A stretch of 64,000 nucleotides of DNA. Source: Devosia sp. GTDB taxonomy: Bacteria > Pseudomonadota > Alphaproteobacteria > Rhizobiales > Devosiaceae. A program made the translations under genes and the position numbers. Under the pieces are notes generated by a model. The model ran no database searches, had not been told where the DNA came from, and worked only from the letters and a program-made list of their open reading frames with translations. Below are positions 17,179 through 26,213 of this stretch, piece after piece (the stretch's first letter is position 1; the number at the start of each line of letters is the position of its first letter). The stretch is taken from NCBI RefSeq assembly GCF_028290625.1, contig NZ_JAQGJM010000022.1, positions 62,001 through 126,000 of the forward strand, in the 5' to 3' direction.

Positions 17179-18852
17179 CTACTGCGCCGCCTTCGGCTTC
17201 AAGCTCAGCAACACCTTGACCCGCTCATGCACGCCGGCCGGATTGTTCGGCCGCGCCCATGGATTGTCCGCGTCGGGCCAGCCGGTGAAGTTACGCGTCG
17301 AATATTCGTACCAGGCCGGGTTGGAGAACAGCGTGATCACCGGCAGGTTTTCGGCCACCTTGGTCATGATCTCGGTCACCTTGGCCTTCTGCACCGCCAC
17401 ATCGGCCGTGCCGCTGATGGCATCGAGATCGGCCTCGATTTCGGGGATACGCATCTGGTGCATCGATTGCTCGTTGAGCGTGCCCGGCGTCATCGTGCGG
17501 GGGTTGAACATCGAGTGATAGGTGAACCACGGCGTCGAAGAGAGATTGGTCCACATGATGTAGACGTCGAAATTGCCGGTCGGAATATTCTCGAACCAGG
17601 CGCCTTCCTCGGGCGTCTCCATCTTGGCGTTAACGCCGATATCGGCCAGGTTTTCCGAAATGGTCTGCAGCGTATTGACCCAGTCGTCCCAGCCGGACGG
17701 CACTGCCATCTTGAAGGCGATCGGCGTGCCGTCGGGATTGTCGCGCCAGCCGTCGCCGTCCTTGTCGACGAACCCGGCATCGTCCAGCACCTTCTTGGCC
17801 GCATCGGGATCGTAGTTCAAAAGGTACGCGTACGGCTCCAGAGCCGCATCATCGATCCAGTCCTTGTAGAACATGCCCTCGCCGATCGGATACTTGGCCG
17901 GGCTGGTCAGCCCGAACGTGGCTATATCCAGCAGCGTCTCGCGGTCGATCGCCATCGACATCGCCTTGCGGAATTCCAGATTATTGAACGGCGCCTTGGT
18001 GGTGTTGAGCTGCAGGTTGGTGCCCGCGTCGGCGGGCAACCAATAATGGTTGTCCGGGCTCTTGGGCGTATAGGTGATGTCCGGATCGGTGATGCCGTCC
18101 GTCGCCCAGTCGAGGTCGCCATTGGTGATCGCCGCAATAACCTGCAGGTTGTCTGAAAGTTGCGGATATTCGATGCAGTCGATCGTATTGGTGGCGTTCT
18201 CGCGATAATTCGGGTTGCGGCACAGCTTGAACGAATTGCGCGAGAAATCGCGCACCTGCGTGAACGGCCCGGTGCCCACCAGGTTCGGATTGGCGAAATT
18301 CTTGGGGTCCGGCACGTCCTTCCAGATGTGTTCCGGCAGCGGGAAGATCGAGCCGATATTCAGATGCGCCAGCGAATCCGGATGCTGCAGCAGGAACTTG
18401 ACCGTGTGGTCATCGATCTTCTCGACTCCGGTCAGGATGCCGCTCTGCTGCGCCTCGTCGTAAAAGTCGAAGCCGACCGGATAGTCGCGATGCGCCTTGG
18501 CATAGTTATAGGTGAACACCACGTCGTCGGCCGTGAAGGGTTCGCCATCGCTCCACTTCTCGCCTTCGCGCAGGTGATAGGTCACGCTCATCAGGTCCGG
18601 CGCGATATCGAAGCTGGTGGCCAGCCCCGGAAAATCATTGTCGGGATGCCACACATTGTAGATCCACAGCGGCTCGTAGGCGAAATCCTGCACATAGGCC
18701 TGTGGGCCCGAATAATTGTACGGGTTGTAGTTTTCCACCATGGCGTCGGTATGCACCGGCGCCAGGCGAATGATCACTTCGGCCTGCGCTCCCGTGGTCA
18801 AAGCCGTGCCCAGCAACGCCGCGCCGGCCAGCATCATCAATGTCCTGCTCAT
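17179..18852 (-). CDS. Extracellular solute-binding protein, family 5
   Basis: A 557-residue periplasmic protein with a signal peptide (MSRTLMMLAGAALLGTALTTGAQA). YHLREGEKWSDGEPFTADDVVFTY is the conserved SBP_bac_5 motif, and GTGPFTQVRDFSRNSFKLCRNPNY follows in the expected place. This family carries peptides, but also nickel, opines and beta-linked oligosaccharides. The LacI regulator next door and its operator just before this gene favour a sugar ligand. It is the first gene of the operon running through the two permeases, two ATPases and probably the GNAT. Confidence 0.93.
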   Translation of the reverse strand: MSRTLMMLAGAALLGTALTTGAQAEVIIRLAPVHTDAMVENYNPYNYSGPQAYVQDFAYEPLWIYNVWHPDNDFPGLATSFDIAPDLMSVTYHLREGEKWSDGEPFTADDVVFTYNYAKAHRDYPVGFDFYDEAQQSGILTGVEKIDDHTVKFLLQHPDSLAHLNIGSIFPLPEHIWKDVPDPKNFANPNLVGTGPFTQVRDFSRNSFKLCRNPNYRENATNTIDCIEYPQLSDNLQVIAAITNGDLDWATDGITDPDITYTPKSPDNHYWLPADAGTNLQLNTTKAPFNNLEFRKAMSMAIDRETLLDIATFGLTSPAKYPIGEGMFYKDWIDDAALEPYAYLLNYDPDAAKKVLDDAGFVDKDGDGWRDNPDGTPIAFKMAVPSGWDDWVNTLQTISENLADIGVNAKMETPEEGAWFENIPTGNFDVYIMWTNLSSTPWFTYHSMFNPRTMTPGTLNEQSMHQMRIPEIEADLDAISGTADVAVQKAKVTEIMTKVAENLPVITLFSNPAWYEYSTRNFTGWPDADNPWARPNNPAGVHERVKVLLSLKPKAAQ

Positions 18853-18865
18853 CTTGCACTCCCTG

Positions 18866-18883
18866 TGTGAGATCGATCCCAGA
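18866..18883 (-). promoter_or_regulatory. Probable LacI operator before the binding-protein gene
   Basis: TGTGAGATCGATCCCAGA matches 15 of 18 bases of the better palindrome found before the adjacent lacI-type gene. It lies only about 14 bases upstream of the binding-protein ATG, on the 5' side of the AGGGAG ribosome binding site, where a bound repressor would block transcription. Confidence 0.65.
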
Positions 18884-18968
18884 AACGAACTAAGGTTTCG
18901 CCACTATGGCGTCGGGCCGCGCGCCCCTCAGCAGCGCGACACGGTTTGGCTGCCCGCAGGCAGCGTGG

Positions 18969-20000
18969 TCAGGCGGTCTCCTTCATCACCTCGGTCAGCC
19001 GAGGCTGTGCCACGCTTTCGCGCAAAACCAACTGGGTTGGCACGGTGATTTCAGTGTGTTCGAGCTTCTCCCCGGCCAACAATTGCAGCAGCAGGTTCGC
19101 CGCCAATTGCCCCGCCTCGCCGACCGGCTGCCGCACCGTGGTCAGCGCCGGCGTCAAATGCCGCGCGTGAAAATTGTCGTCGAACCCAATCAGCGAGACA
19201 TCCTCGGGCACGCGCCTGCCATGGCGTTTCAGCGCCAGCAGCGCGCCGGCCGCGATGTCGTCGTCACCGGCAAAGATGGCGGTAAAATCCTCGCCCGAAC
19301 CCAGCAACGTCTCGGTGCCGGCAAATCCGAACCGCTCTTCGAACTCGCCATACTCAACACGGATATCGCTCAGCGTCATGCCATATTCGCCCAGCGCCGC
19401 CTCGATGCCGCGCAGCCGCTCGCGGCTGTCGCGATAGATCAGCCCGCCGCTGAGATGCGCTATCCGTCGATGTCCCAGCGCCAGCAGGTGCCGCATCGCC
19501 TCGCGAGCCCCGGTGAAATTGTCGATGGCGATATGGGCCCGCGCTACCGGACAATCGTCGCCCCCGATGGTCACCACCGGCACGCCAGATTTGCGCAGGA
19601 TATCCAGCACATCGGCCCGGATCGGATTTTCGAGATAAAGGATCAGCCCGTCGCAGGCCCGATCCAGCAATTCGATGATCGCTCGCGACTCCGCCTCGAT
19701 TTCGGCATGTCCCGAGGTGACCAACAGCGACTTGCCCGCCGCCCGGCAGGCCACCTGCGTGCCGCCCACCATCTGCGCATAGAACGGGCTCGAGACGTTC
19801 ACCACCACACCGCCGATAATGTTGCTGCGGTTGGAACGCAGACCACGCGCCATGGTGTTGGGCCGATAGCCCAATTCGGTAATCGCCTTAAGGATCGCCT
19901 GACGCTTCTCCTCCGACACATACCCATTGTCGGCGACGACGCGCGACACTGTCGAGCGCGATACGCCAGCCCTTTTGGATACATCGGTGATCGTCGCCAT
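18969..20000 (-). CDS. LacI family transcriptional regulator of the oligosaccharide-type transporter
   Basis: The ATG at 20000 follows GAGGAGCGGCG, and the protein opens with the LacI helix-turn-helix ATITDVSKRAGVSRSTVSRVVADNGYVSEEKR, so the 12 extra residues of the ORF are dropped, leaving 343. A type 1 binding-protein effector domain follows from about residue 60 (NIIGGVVVNVSSPFYAQM). FTAIFAGDDDIAAGALLALKRHGRRVPEDVSLIGFDD is the family hallmark. It lies head to tail upstream of the transporter operon and has a near-perfect palindrome over its own promoter. Confidence 0.95.
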   Translation of the reverse strand: MATITDVSKRAGVSRSTVSRVVADNGYVSEEKRQAILKAITELGYRPNTMARGLRSNRSNIIGGVVVNVSSPFYAQMVGGTQVACRAAGKSLLVTSGHAEIEAESRAIIELLDRACDGLILYLENPIRADVLDILRKSGVPVVTIGGDDCPVARAHIAIDNFTGAREAMRHLLALGHRRIAHLSGGLIYRDSRERLRGIEAALGEYGMTLSDIRVEYGEFEERFGFAGTETLLGSGEDFTAIFAGDDDIAAGALLALKRHGRRVPEDVSLIGFDDNFHARHLTPALTTVRQPVGEAGQLAANLLLQLLAGEKLEHTEITVPTQLVLRESVAQPRLTEVMKETA

Positions 20001-20017
20001 CGCCGCTCCTCGTCCCG

Positions 20018-20035
20018 TGTGGGACCGATCCCACA
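20018..20035. promoter_or_regulatory. Palindromic operator of the LacI regulator
   Basis: TGTGGGACCGATCCCACA pairs at 16 of 18 positions. It sits directly downstream of the predicted -10 box of the lacI-type gene, which fits autorepression. A related copy lies before the binding-protein gene. Confidence 0.8.
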
Positions 20036-20064
20036 ATCAGAGTTGCAACGCCCAGCCAAGTCAA
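20036..20064 (-). promoter_or_regulatory. Predicted sigma-70-type promoter of the LacI regulator gene
   Basis: Reading on the minus strand, TTGACT and TCTGAT are separated by 17 bases (TGGCTGGGCGTTGCAAC). The palindromic operator follows immediately, and the ATG is about 36 bases beyond the -10 box. Confidence 0.6.
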
Positions 20065-20278
20065 GATGACCACTTTGTCATTTGTGCAAATTAATCCGAC
20101 GCCGAGCCGAGGCCGAACGCCGCGGCCAAGGCTTTGACGACGCTATCGTTTTAGCACGCCAGCCACCGGGACAACACCTCCGGCTGGTATTGCTTTGGTA
20201 GCAAGTGGTCACAAAGTGGTATTAGTTTTGCAAAGACCCGCCGCTGCCCTAGCAATTCGGCGTGACGGTCCCGACCGA

Positions 20279-20515
20279 TCAGCCTTTGAAATAAAGCTTG
20301 GTTTCCACCCGCTGGCCTTCGGCATCCAGCCGCCACACCGTGGCCCGCAGCCGTTCGACATTACCGATCCGGAACAACTGCTCCTGCAGCACTTTGGCCG
20401 CGGCCGCCTCAGGGGTCGCCGCCGTGACGCACTGGCTCTCCGTCTGCTGCGGCCGGCCCAGCGGATTGGTGTTGTAGGACTCGACGGTGAACTCGAACTG
20501 CTCTGTACGCTGCAT
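20279..20515 (-). CDS. Small conserved-looking hypothetical protein
   Basis: The start at 20515 ([20 protein letters not shown]) is behind GGGAGACAAT and gives 78 residues. The track's start 12 bases earlier lacks a good site. The protein is soluble, with no signal or membrane segment, and has alternating strand and helix character ([40 protein letters not shown]). No family was recognised. It is divergent from the gamma carbonic anhydrase gene. Confidence 0.65.
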   Translation of the reverse strand: MQRTEQFEFTVESYNTNPLGRPQQTESQCVTAATPEAAAAKVLQEQLFRIGNVERLRATVWRLDAEGQRVETKLYFKG

Positions 20516-20663
20516 ATTGTCTCCCATGCCCCAACCTTACCGCAGCACGCCCGGAAAAGCGAAACGCGAAAACGACGACCGCTGCCCGTCATCCTATTGG
20601 CCACTCGACAAATCGGAACCATCCGGGGACGATGCTCGAAGACGTTGTGCCGAGGAACCACCC

Positions 20664-21191
20664 ATGCCGATCTTTGCCCTCGATGGCATCACGCCTCAAT
20701 TTGACGACGAAGCAAGCCTGTGGATCGCCCCCGATGCCACGGTGATCGGCCGCGTCAGGCTGGGCCGCGAGGTTGGCATCTGGTTCGGCGCCGTCTTGCG
20801 CGGCGACAACGAGCCGATCGTGGTGGGCGAGCGCACCAATGTGCAGGAGCACGTGATCATGCACACCGATCCGAGCTTCCCCGTCACCCTCGGCGAAGGC
20901 TGCACTATCGGCCATCGCGCTTTGCTGCATGGCTGCACCGTGGGCGACAACAGCCTGATCGGCATGGGCGCCATCGTGCTCAACGGCGCCCGCATCGGCA
21001 ACAATAGCCTGGTCGGCGCCGGTGCCCTCGTCACCGAAGGCAAGGAATTCCCCGATGGCGCCCTCATCGTCGGCAGCCCCGCCAAGGTGGTGCGCATGCT
21101 CGACGCCGCCGCCATCGCGCGCCTGCGCAAATCCGCCGATACCTACGTCGCCAACGCCGCCCGCTTCCGCACCGGCCTGGCCTTGATCTGA
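20664..21191 (+). CDS. Gamma carbonic anhydrase family protein
   Basis: The ATG at 20664 starts [31 protein letters not shown], the standard opening of this family, giving 175 residues. It is a left-handed beta-helix built from hexapeptide repeats ([40 protein letters not shown]). The metal-binding histidines are seen in [15 protein letters not shown]. Members hydrate CO2 or are structural relatives without activity. The true activity cannot be told here. It stands alone. Confidence 0.93.
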   Translation: MPIFALDGITPQFDDEASLWIAPDATVIGRVRLGREVGIWFGAVLRGDNEPIVVGERTNVQEHVIMHTDPSFPVTLGEGCTIGHRALLHGCTVGDNSLIGMGAIVLNGARIGNNSLVGAGALVTEGKEFPDGALIVGSPAKVVRMLDAAAIARLRKSADTYVANAARFRTGLALI

Positions 21192-21212
21192 GCCGGCAAC
21201 AGGCGCCGGCTC
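21190..21212. terminator. Hairpin between convergent genes
   Basis: GAGCCGGC and GCCGGCTC form a perfect 8-base stem around a 7-base loop, exactly in the gap between the carbonic anhydrase stop and the stop of the large surface protein. It lacks a strong U-run but could end transcription from both sides. Confidence 0.5.
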
Positions 21213-24200
21213 TAGAAGCCGGCGCTCAGGTTTGCCTTTGCTGACACCGCCTTGAGGCCATCGCTTTCCAGGTCCGCCTCGATCGCGCCGCCGAGGGTCC
21301 AGCTTCCCAGTCCCGTCAGGTCGAACCCGGTCGAGAGCGCGGTGAACACAGTCGCCTCATCGTGGTGGCTCAGCGACAGGCCGAGTTGCGCGCCCAGATA
21401 GGGTGTAATGCTCAGCCCCTCGCCCAGGCTCATCGTGTATTCAAGCGTGCCGCCCGCCGAGAGCCGCAACTGGTCAGTGGTGAACCCCGCTACGGTGATG
21501 GCGCTGCCCAGCCCGTCGGTCACCGTATATTGGCCGGTGGCCTCGCGCAGGTAGAATGCCGTCGCCTTGGGCCGCAGCGTCAGCGCTTCGGTGAGCGCCC
21601 ATTGGCCCTCCAGGCTCGCCTTGGCCAGCAGCCGCTCGGTCTCGAACGACCCGTCGAAGATCGAGGTATCCACATCGTTCCACGAATGCCCGTAATAGAC
21701 GCTGGCATCGAGGAACACTCCGTCGACGATTTCCGCCGACACATAGGGGCCAATGAGAACGCCCGTGCCCTCGATCGTGGTGGTATCGGCGATATCATCC
21801 ATGAAATCGGCATGCAGCGCCAATCCGACCAGCAGCTTGTCATTGACCAGGTAATCGCCGCCCACCGAGACCAGGGCGAACCGGCCCCAATGCTCGTCGC
21901 CATCGTCGCTGCGCAAGTGCAGCGTCGCCGTGCCGTCGATCCAGAAATTGAACGGCATAGCCTCGGCCGGATCGCTCTGCGCCAGCGCGCCCGCCGCATC
22001 CCCCGCCTCGCCCCAGGAGCGCAATTGCGCAAGGCTCGAGGCGAAGTTCATGGTGACAGAACTGTCGGACGGCGAGATATTGACGACGCCCGGGCTCGTC
22101 CCCGCCCCCATCCCCCGCCGCTGCCGCAGGCCGGGAGTATCGACCCCATTGGCCAACAGGCTCGCCCGAGCCTGCACGAAATCCTTGATCAGGTGGTCGA
22201 AATTATTGGCCACCCCATTGGCATCGAGCGAAGCGATGAACTGCACCGTGGCGCTGCTCGAACCGGTGGCGCCGATCAGCGTATAGCCCACCAGAACCGT
22301 GCCGCTATAGGCCGGATTAGGATGGAACTTGAGATAGAACTTGTGCGACCACACGCTATCGATCGAGGCGACATCGCCCATGATGATCTCGGCCGTACCG
22401 GCCTGCGGCGGCGTGACGGTGCCCACTATTGCGTCGACAAACGGCCCGCCGGTTGCCCCCGCCGTCAGATCGACGGGCAGCGGCGTCGCGCCGGGCTGAA
22501 TAGTCACCACTTTGTCGGCCGCGGTCACGGCGCTCGGCAAGACAATCAACTCATAGCTCGCCGACGCCGGAAAGCCGCCAATGTTGGCTGTGACCGTGAA
22601 GTGGTATGTGCCGGCCGAACCGGCGGCCAGCGTTCCCTCCAACGTGCCAGCGCTACCAAGCATGAGCCCCGACGGCGATGTGCCACCCGACACAGTGTAA
22701 CCCGTGCCATCCATGACCGAGATGGTCTGCGAATAGTGCTCCCCAGCCATGGCATTGGCCAGCGGACCCGGGGCCGGCGTGAATACCGCTCCCGAGGCGA
22801 CGGTCAGGCTCACCGTCGCCGCAGCCGAAGTGCCGCCAGGACCCGTCGCCGTGTAGGTGAAGCTGTCGGCACCCGAATAACCCGCCGCCGGCGTATAAGT
22901 GACGACATCACCGGCAACACTGGTAGCACCGTGGGCCGGAACAACGCCGACGGCGATGCTCGTATGCACCCCCGTGATCGAGCCCGCCAGGTTGATGGCC
23001 TGGGCCGTATTGTGCGGCACCGACGCCGAAGCGGCCGCAGCGACAGGGGCCGCAGGCGCCCCAACGGTCACCCCAACCGTAGCGGACGCCGATGTTCCGC
23101 CGGGACCCGTCGCCGTATAGGTGAAGCTGTCGGTCCCGAAATAGCCCGCGGCCGGCGTGTATGTGACGATCTCGCCCGCGACACTGGTCGTGCCATGGGC
23201 CGGCGCCGCGCCGATGGAGATGCTGGACCGCACCCCGGTGATAAAGCCGGAAAGATTGATCGCGACGGGCGTCGCAAAAGGCGTCGAGGCCGAGGTGCCG
23301 GTCACGACCGGCGCCGCTGGTGGGGCAATATTGATGGTCACGGTTGCCGGTACTGAGACTGTGCCAAACGGCGTGTTGGCGCCATAGGTAAAGCTATCCG
23401 GCCCATAGTATCCAGGCGTCGGCGTGTAGTTGAATATCGTGGCGTCCTGTCGCGTCGCGGTACCATGTGCCGGCTGCGTAGCGACGAAGGTGGTGCCGGA
23501 ATTGGACCCTGTCACGCTGACAACTATGGCATTGTTGCTGCTGTCGCCCGGCACGCCAACCGTGACATTGCCGAGGATTAGCGCATCTTCGGTGACCGTG
23601 ATCGAATAGGACTGCGAGCCGCTTAACGTGCTCGTGCTGCTGTCGGTGGCGGTAACGGTAAAGTCGAATCTGCCAACGCTTTGCGGGGAGCCGGAAAGCA
23701 CCCCTTCCGGCGATAGGGTCATGCCGTTCGGCAAAGCGTCGGCAGTGATAGAATATCGGTAGGGCGCGCTGCCACCGCTGGCCGTCAGCGTTCGATTGTA
23801 GTCCCCCCCGGCGGCCGCATCTGGCAGGGTGCCCGGACTGATCGTGATCGTCAGCGCCGTGATCGTCAGCGCCGTGATCGTCAGCGCGATGGTGGAACTG
23901 GTGAAGGTGGCGTGACCAGTGCCGACACTGTTGTCGGTGCCGGTCACGGTGAAGGTGAAAGAGCCGGTCTCGGTCGGCGTGCCGGATACCACGCCGCTGC
24001 CGCTGAGCGACATGCCCGCAGGCAAGGCGCCGCTAGCGAGCGTGGTTGAGAACGTATACGGCGAAGCGCCTCCGCTCGGCGCCAGCCTCTGACTGTAAGC
24101 GGTGCCCGTTGTTCCCGCGGTAAAGGTCGTCGGCGTCACCGTGATGATCGGGTCGTTGACCGGGACGGTCACGGTCGCCGACGCGGACGTGCCGCCCCCA

Positions 24201-24979
24201 TTGGTGGCGGTAAAGGTGAAGCTGTCATTGCCCCGGAAACTCGTAGGGGGCGTATAGCTCACCACGCCGCTGGAATTGACGCTGACCAAGCCGTTATTTG
24301 CAGTCGTCGCCGAGCCCACGGCATAGCTGGTCGGACTATTGATGACATGCCCTGCGACGCTGATGTCCGTCGCCGCACCGCCCGTATTGTAGGCGACCGC
24401 CGAGGCGGTGAAGTCGCTGGCCACCGGCGCAACAGCCGTGATCGTTATCGTGACATTGAACGAATACGTATTGCCGTTCTCGGCATAGGCCGGGATGGTA
24501 AATGTATCGGTGCCGACGGCTCCCGGATTTGGCGTATAGTCGATCTGGTTGTCATTTGGTTTCGTGCCGCCAAATGTACCGCCCGGGGCGAATGTCCAAA
24601 CGCCCTTCCCGCTGGATTGAGGCGTGCTGATGATCGGCCCTATGGAGTAATTGGAACACGTATCAGCAGCCAGCCCCGATGGGCTGTTGCCAAAATAGAG
24701 CAGATTGAGGCCGGAGTTTCCAGCCACCGTCGCGTCGAACGTGCAAACGACGTTGCTTGCCTGGGCCGCGGTCGAAGATGCCACCAGACCGGCACCGGCG
24801 AGCATAACTGGCGCGGTCAGGCCAAGTAGAATCGCCGCAAAGGCGGCGCGTACCCGTGCTGCATTAACTTGCCCGAGCCATGCCCGCACACTCTCTCGCA
24901 AGCTTTGGATAACACCGGCCGCACTGAGAAAACCCGACGGCATGCCCATGCCGAACCGAGCGGTGAAATGCCGTGTCAT
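21212..24979 (-). CDS. Large Ig-repeat surface protein with autotransporter-like beta-barrel
   Basis: The ATG at 24979 (MTRHFTARFGMGMPSGF) precedes a long signal-like region ending around ASSTAAQASNVVC, giving about 1,255 residues; the ORF as tracked has 58 more. The passenger is a chain of Ig-like or cadherin-like domains of about 90 residues. They carry YTPxxGYxGxDSFTYTAT motifs and putative-Ig (He_PIG) units such as LPAGMSLSGSGVVSGTPTETGSFTFTVT. The last 270 or so residues (FALVSVGGDYLVNDKLLVGLALHAD onward) alternate like an outer-membrane autotransporter barrel and end in phenylalanine. It is expected on the cell surface. The function, perhaps adhesion, is inferred only from architecture. 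Confidence 0.88.
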   Translation of the reverse strand: MTRHFTARFGMGMPSGFLSAAGVIQSLRESVRAWLGQVNAARVRAAFAAILLGLTAPVMLAGAGLVASSTAAQASNVVCTFDATVAGNSGLNLLYFGNSPSGLAADTCSNYSIGPIISTPQSSGKGVWTFAPGGTFGGTKPNDNQIDYTPNPGAVGTDTFTIPAYAENGNTYSFNVTITITAVAPVASDFTASAVAYNTGGAATDISVAGHVINSPTSYAVGSATTANNGLVSVNSSGVVSYTPPTSFRGNDSFTFTATNGGGTSASATVTVPVNDPIITVTPTTFTAGTTGTAYSQRLAPSGGASPYTFSTTLASGALPAGMSLSGSGVVSGTPTETGSFTFTVTGTDNSVGTGHATFTSSTIALTITALTITALTITISPGTLPDAAAGGDYNRTLTASGGSAPYRYSITADALPNGMTLSPEGVLSGSPQSVGRFDFTVTATDSSTSTLSGSQSYSITVTEDALILGNVTVGVPGDSSNNAIVVSVTGSNSGTTFVATQPAHGTATRQDATIFNYTPTPGYYGPDSFTYGANTPFGTVSVPATVTINIAPPAAPVVTGTSASTPFATPVAINLSGFITGVRSSISIGAAPAHGTTSVAGEIVTYTPAAGYFGTDSFTYTATGPGGTSASATVGVTVGAPAAPVAAAASASVPHNTAQAINLAGSITGVHTSIAVGVVPAHGATSVAGDVVTYTPAAGYSGADSFTYTATGPGGTSAAATVSLTVASGAVFTPAPGPLANAMAGEHYSQTISVMDGTGYTVSGGTSPSGLMLGSAGTLEGTLAAGSAGTYHFTVTANIGGFPASASYELIVLPSAVTAADKVVTIQPGATPLPVDLTAGATGGPFVDAIVGTVTPPQAGTAEIIMGDVASIDSVWSHKFYLKFHPNPAYSGTVLVGYTLIGATGSSSATVQFIASLDANGVANNFDHLIKDFVQARASLLANGVDTPGLRQRRGMGAGTSPGVVNISPSDSSVTMNFASSLAQLRSWGEAGDAAGALAQSDPAEAMPFNFWIDGTATLHLRSDDGDEHWGRFALVSVGGDYLVNDKLLVGLALHADFMDDIADTTTIEGTGVLIGPYVSAEIVDGVFLDASVYYGHSWNDVDTSIFDGSFETERLLAKASLEGQWALTEALTLRPKATAFYLREATGQYTVTDGLGSAITVAGFTTDQLRLSAGGTLEYTMSLGEGLSITPYLGAQLGLSLSHHDEATVFTALSTGFDLTGLGSWTLGGAIEADLESDGLKAVSAKANLSAGF
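22836..23364 (-). repeat. Tandem Ig-domain repeat within the surface protein gene
   Basis: Two adjacent units of 264 bases (88 residues) are closely related in DNA and protein: both contain VxTYTPAAGY(F/S)G(T/A)DSFTYTATGPGGTSA. A third, more diverged unit lies beyond 23,364. The similarity suggests duplication within the gene. Confidence 0.8.
23844..23888 (-). repeat. Three tandem 15-base units
   Basis: GTGATCGTCAGCGCC is repeated three times, the last with one changed base. It encodes the pentapeptide run ALTIT between two Ig-like domains. The unit keeps the reading frame and could change copy number by slippage. Confidence 0.85.
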
Positions 24980-25231
24980 GCTGTATTTGCCCTCGCAGCC
25001 GACAGCGCCCCAAAGCGCGTTGGCATCCCGCCCTATGGTCTGAATGCGTACACTGCGCCCTCGTCGGCGGCAACAGAATTTGCGCATATGCAGCCATTTT
25101 GAGCAGCACAAACGCGCGAGCACCGACAGGCTGCGGATCGCAGCCTGCGGCAATAAATCTGTCCGCCGCCATGGCGTCCTGGCCCGCTCCGGTGCTAATC
25201 ATCGCGCCACCAACCGCCGAGGTGCTTAGCC

Positions 25232-26161
25232 ATGAAAACCTATCAACTACCCCAGACCAGCCGTACCGTTTCCAGCGTCATCCTGGGCCTGATGCGCATC
25301 AAGGCGATGAGCAATGCCGAGATTCAGCATCTGTTCGGCGCAGCGCGCGATGCCGGCGTCGACGTGTTCGATCATGCCGATATCTATGGCGGCGAGCGCC
25401 ACCTGTGCGAGGCCCGCTTCGGCGAGGCCATCACCCTGGCTCCGGCCGAGCGCGAGCAAGTCGTCATCCAGAGCAAGGTCGGCATCCGCAAGGGCTATTT
25501 CGACTTTTCGTCCGAGCATATCCTTGCCTCGGTCGATGGCTCGCTTGCCGCGCTCAAGACCGATTATCTCGACCTGCTGCTGCTGCACCGCCCAGACACG
25601 CTGGTCGAGCCCGAGGATGTCGCCAAGGCGTTCGAAACGCTCAAAGCCTCCGGCAAGGTTCGTAACTTCGGCGTCTCCAACCACACGCCTGGCCAGATCG
25701 AACTGCTCAAGAGCGCCGTCAAGCAGCCCCTGATCGTCAACCAGGTGCAGCTCAGCATCACCCACGCGCCGCTGATCGCGCAGGGCGTGGCCGCCAACAT
25801 GGCCGGACTCGATCAGTCGATCACCCGCGATGTCGGCCTGCTCGACTATTCGCGTCTCAACAACATGACGCTGCAGGCCTGGTCGCCGTTCCAGAAGGGC
25901 TTCTTCGACGGCGTCTTCCTCGGCGACCGCGAAAACTTCCCCGAGCTCAACGACGTCATCGACGAGCTGGCCAAATCCTACGGGGTGACCCCGACCGGTA
26001 TCGCCGTCGCCTGGATCACCCGTCACCCGGCCAATATCCAGGTCGTGCTCGGCACCACCAAGGCCAGCCGCGTCGTCGAATCCGCCGCCGGCTCCGCCGT
26101 CCCCCTGACCCGTGAGGAATGGTACCGCCTGTTCACCGCCGCCGGCCACACCCTGCCCTAG
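25232..26161 (+). CDS. Aldo/keto reductase (YdhF-like)
   Basis: A 309-residue aldo/keto reductase starting MKTYQLPQTSRTVSSVILGLMRI after GAGGTGCTTAGCC. The catalytic residues appear as Asp and Tyr in DVFDHADIYGGE, Lys in QSKVGIRKGY and His in LLLHRPD. The C-terminal IAVAWITRHPANIQVVLGTTKASRV forms the usual cofactor region. It resembles the oxidoreductase YdhF group. It is convergent with an epimerase gene, and no pathway is evident. Confidence 0.9.
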   Translation: MKTYQLPQTSRTVSSVILGLMRIKAMSNAEIQHLFGAARDAGVDVFDHADIYGGERHLCEARFGEAITLAPAEREQVVIQSKVGIRKGYFDFSSEHILASVDGSLAALKTDYLDLLLLHRPDTLVEPEDVAKAFETLKASGKVRNFGVSNHTPGQIELLKSAVKQPLIVNQVQLSITHAPLIAQGVAANMAGLDQSITRDVGLLDYSRLNNMTLQAWSPFQKGFFDGVFLGDRENFPELNDVIDELAKSYGVTPTGIAVAWITRHPANIQVVLGTTKASRVVESAAGSAVPLTREEWYRLFTAAGHTLP

Positions 26162-26182
26162 GGCGGAACCCGACCGGCATAC

Positions 26183-26205
26183 GCTGGGGGTCCTCGACCC
26201 CCAGC
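26183..26205. terminator. Hairpin between convergent reductase and epimerase genes
   Basis: GCTGGGGG TCCTCGA CCCCCAGC is a perfect GC-rich stem-loop about 20 bases after the reductase stop and 10 bases before the epimerase stop. There is no marked U-run. Confidence 0.55.
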
Positions 26206-26213
26206 CAACGCCT

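Noticed and set aside
20069-20220. Inverted ACCACTTTGT / ACAAAGTGGT pair about 130 bases apart
   Set aside because: The arms are only 10 bases long and far apart with no shared context; chance or an old remnant is as likely as function.
21362-23356. A 664-residue ORF on the plus strand
   Set aside because: It is antisense to the surface protein gene and Arg-rich, with no domain seen.
22836-23888. Possible CRISPR array
   Set aside because: The repeats keep the reading frame of the surface protein, have no unique spacers and no cas genes nearby; they are protein-domain repeats.
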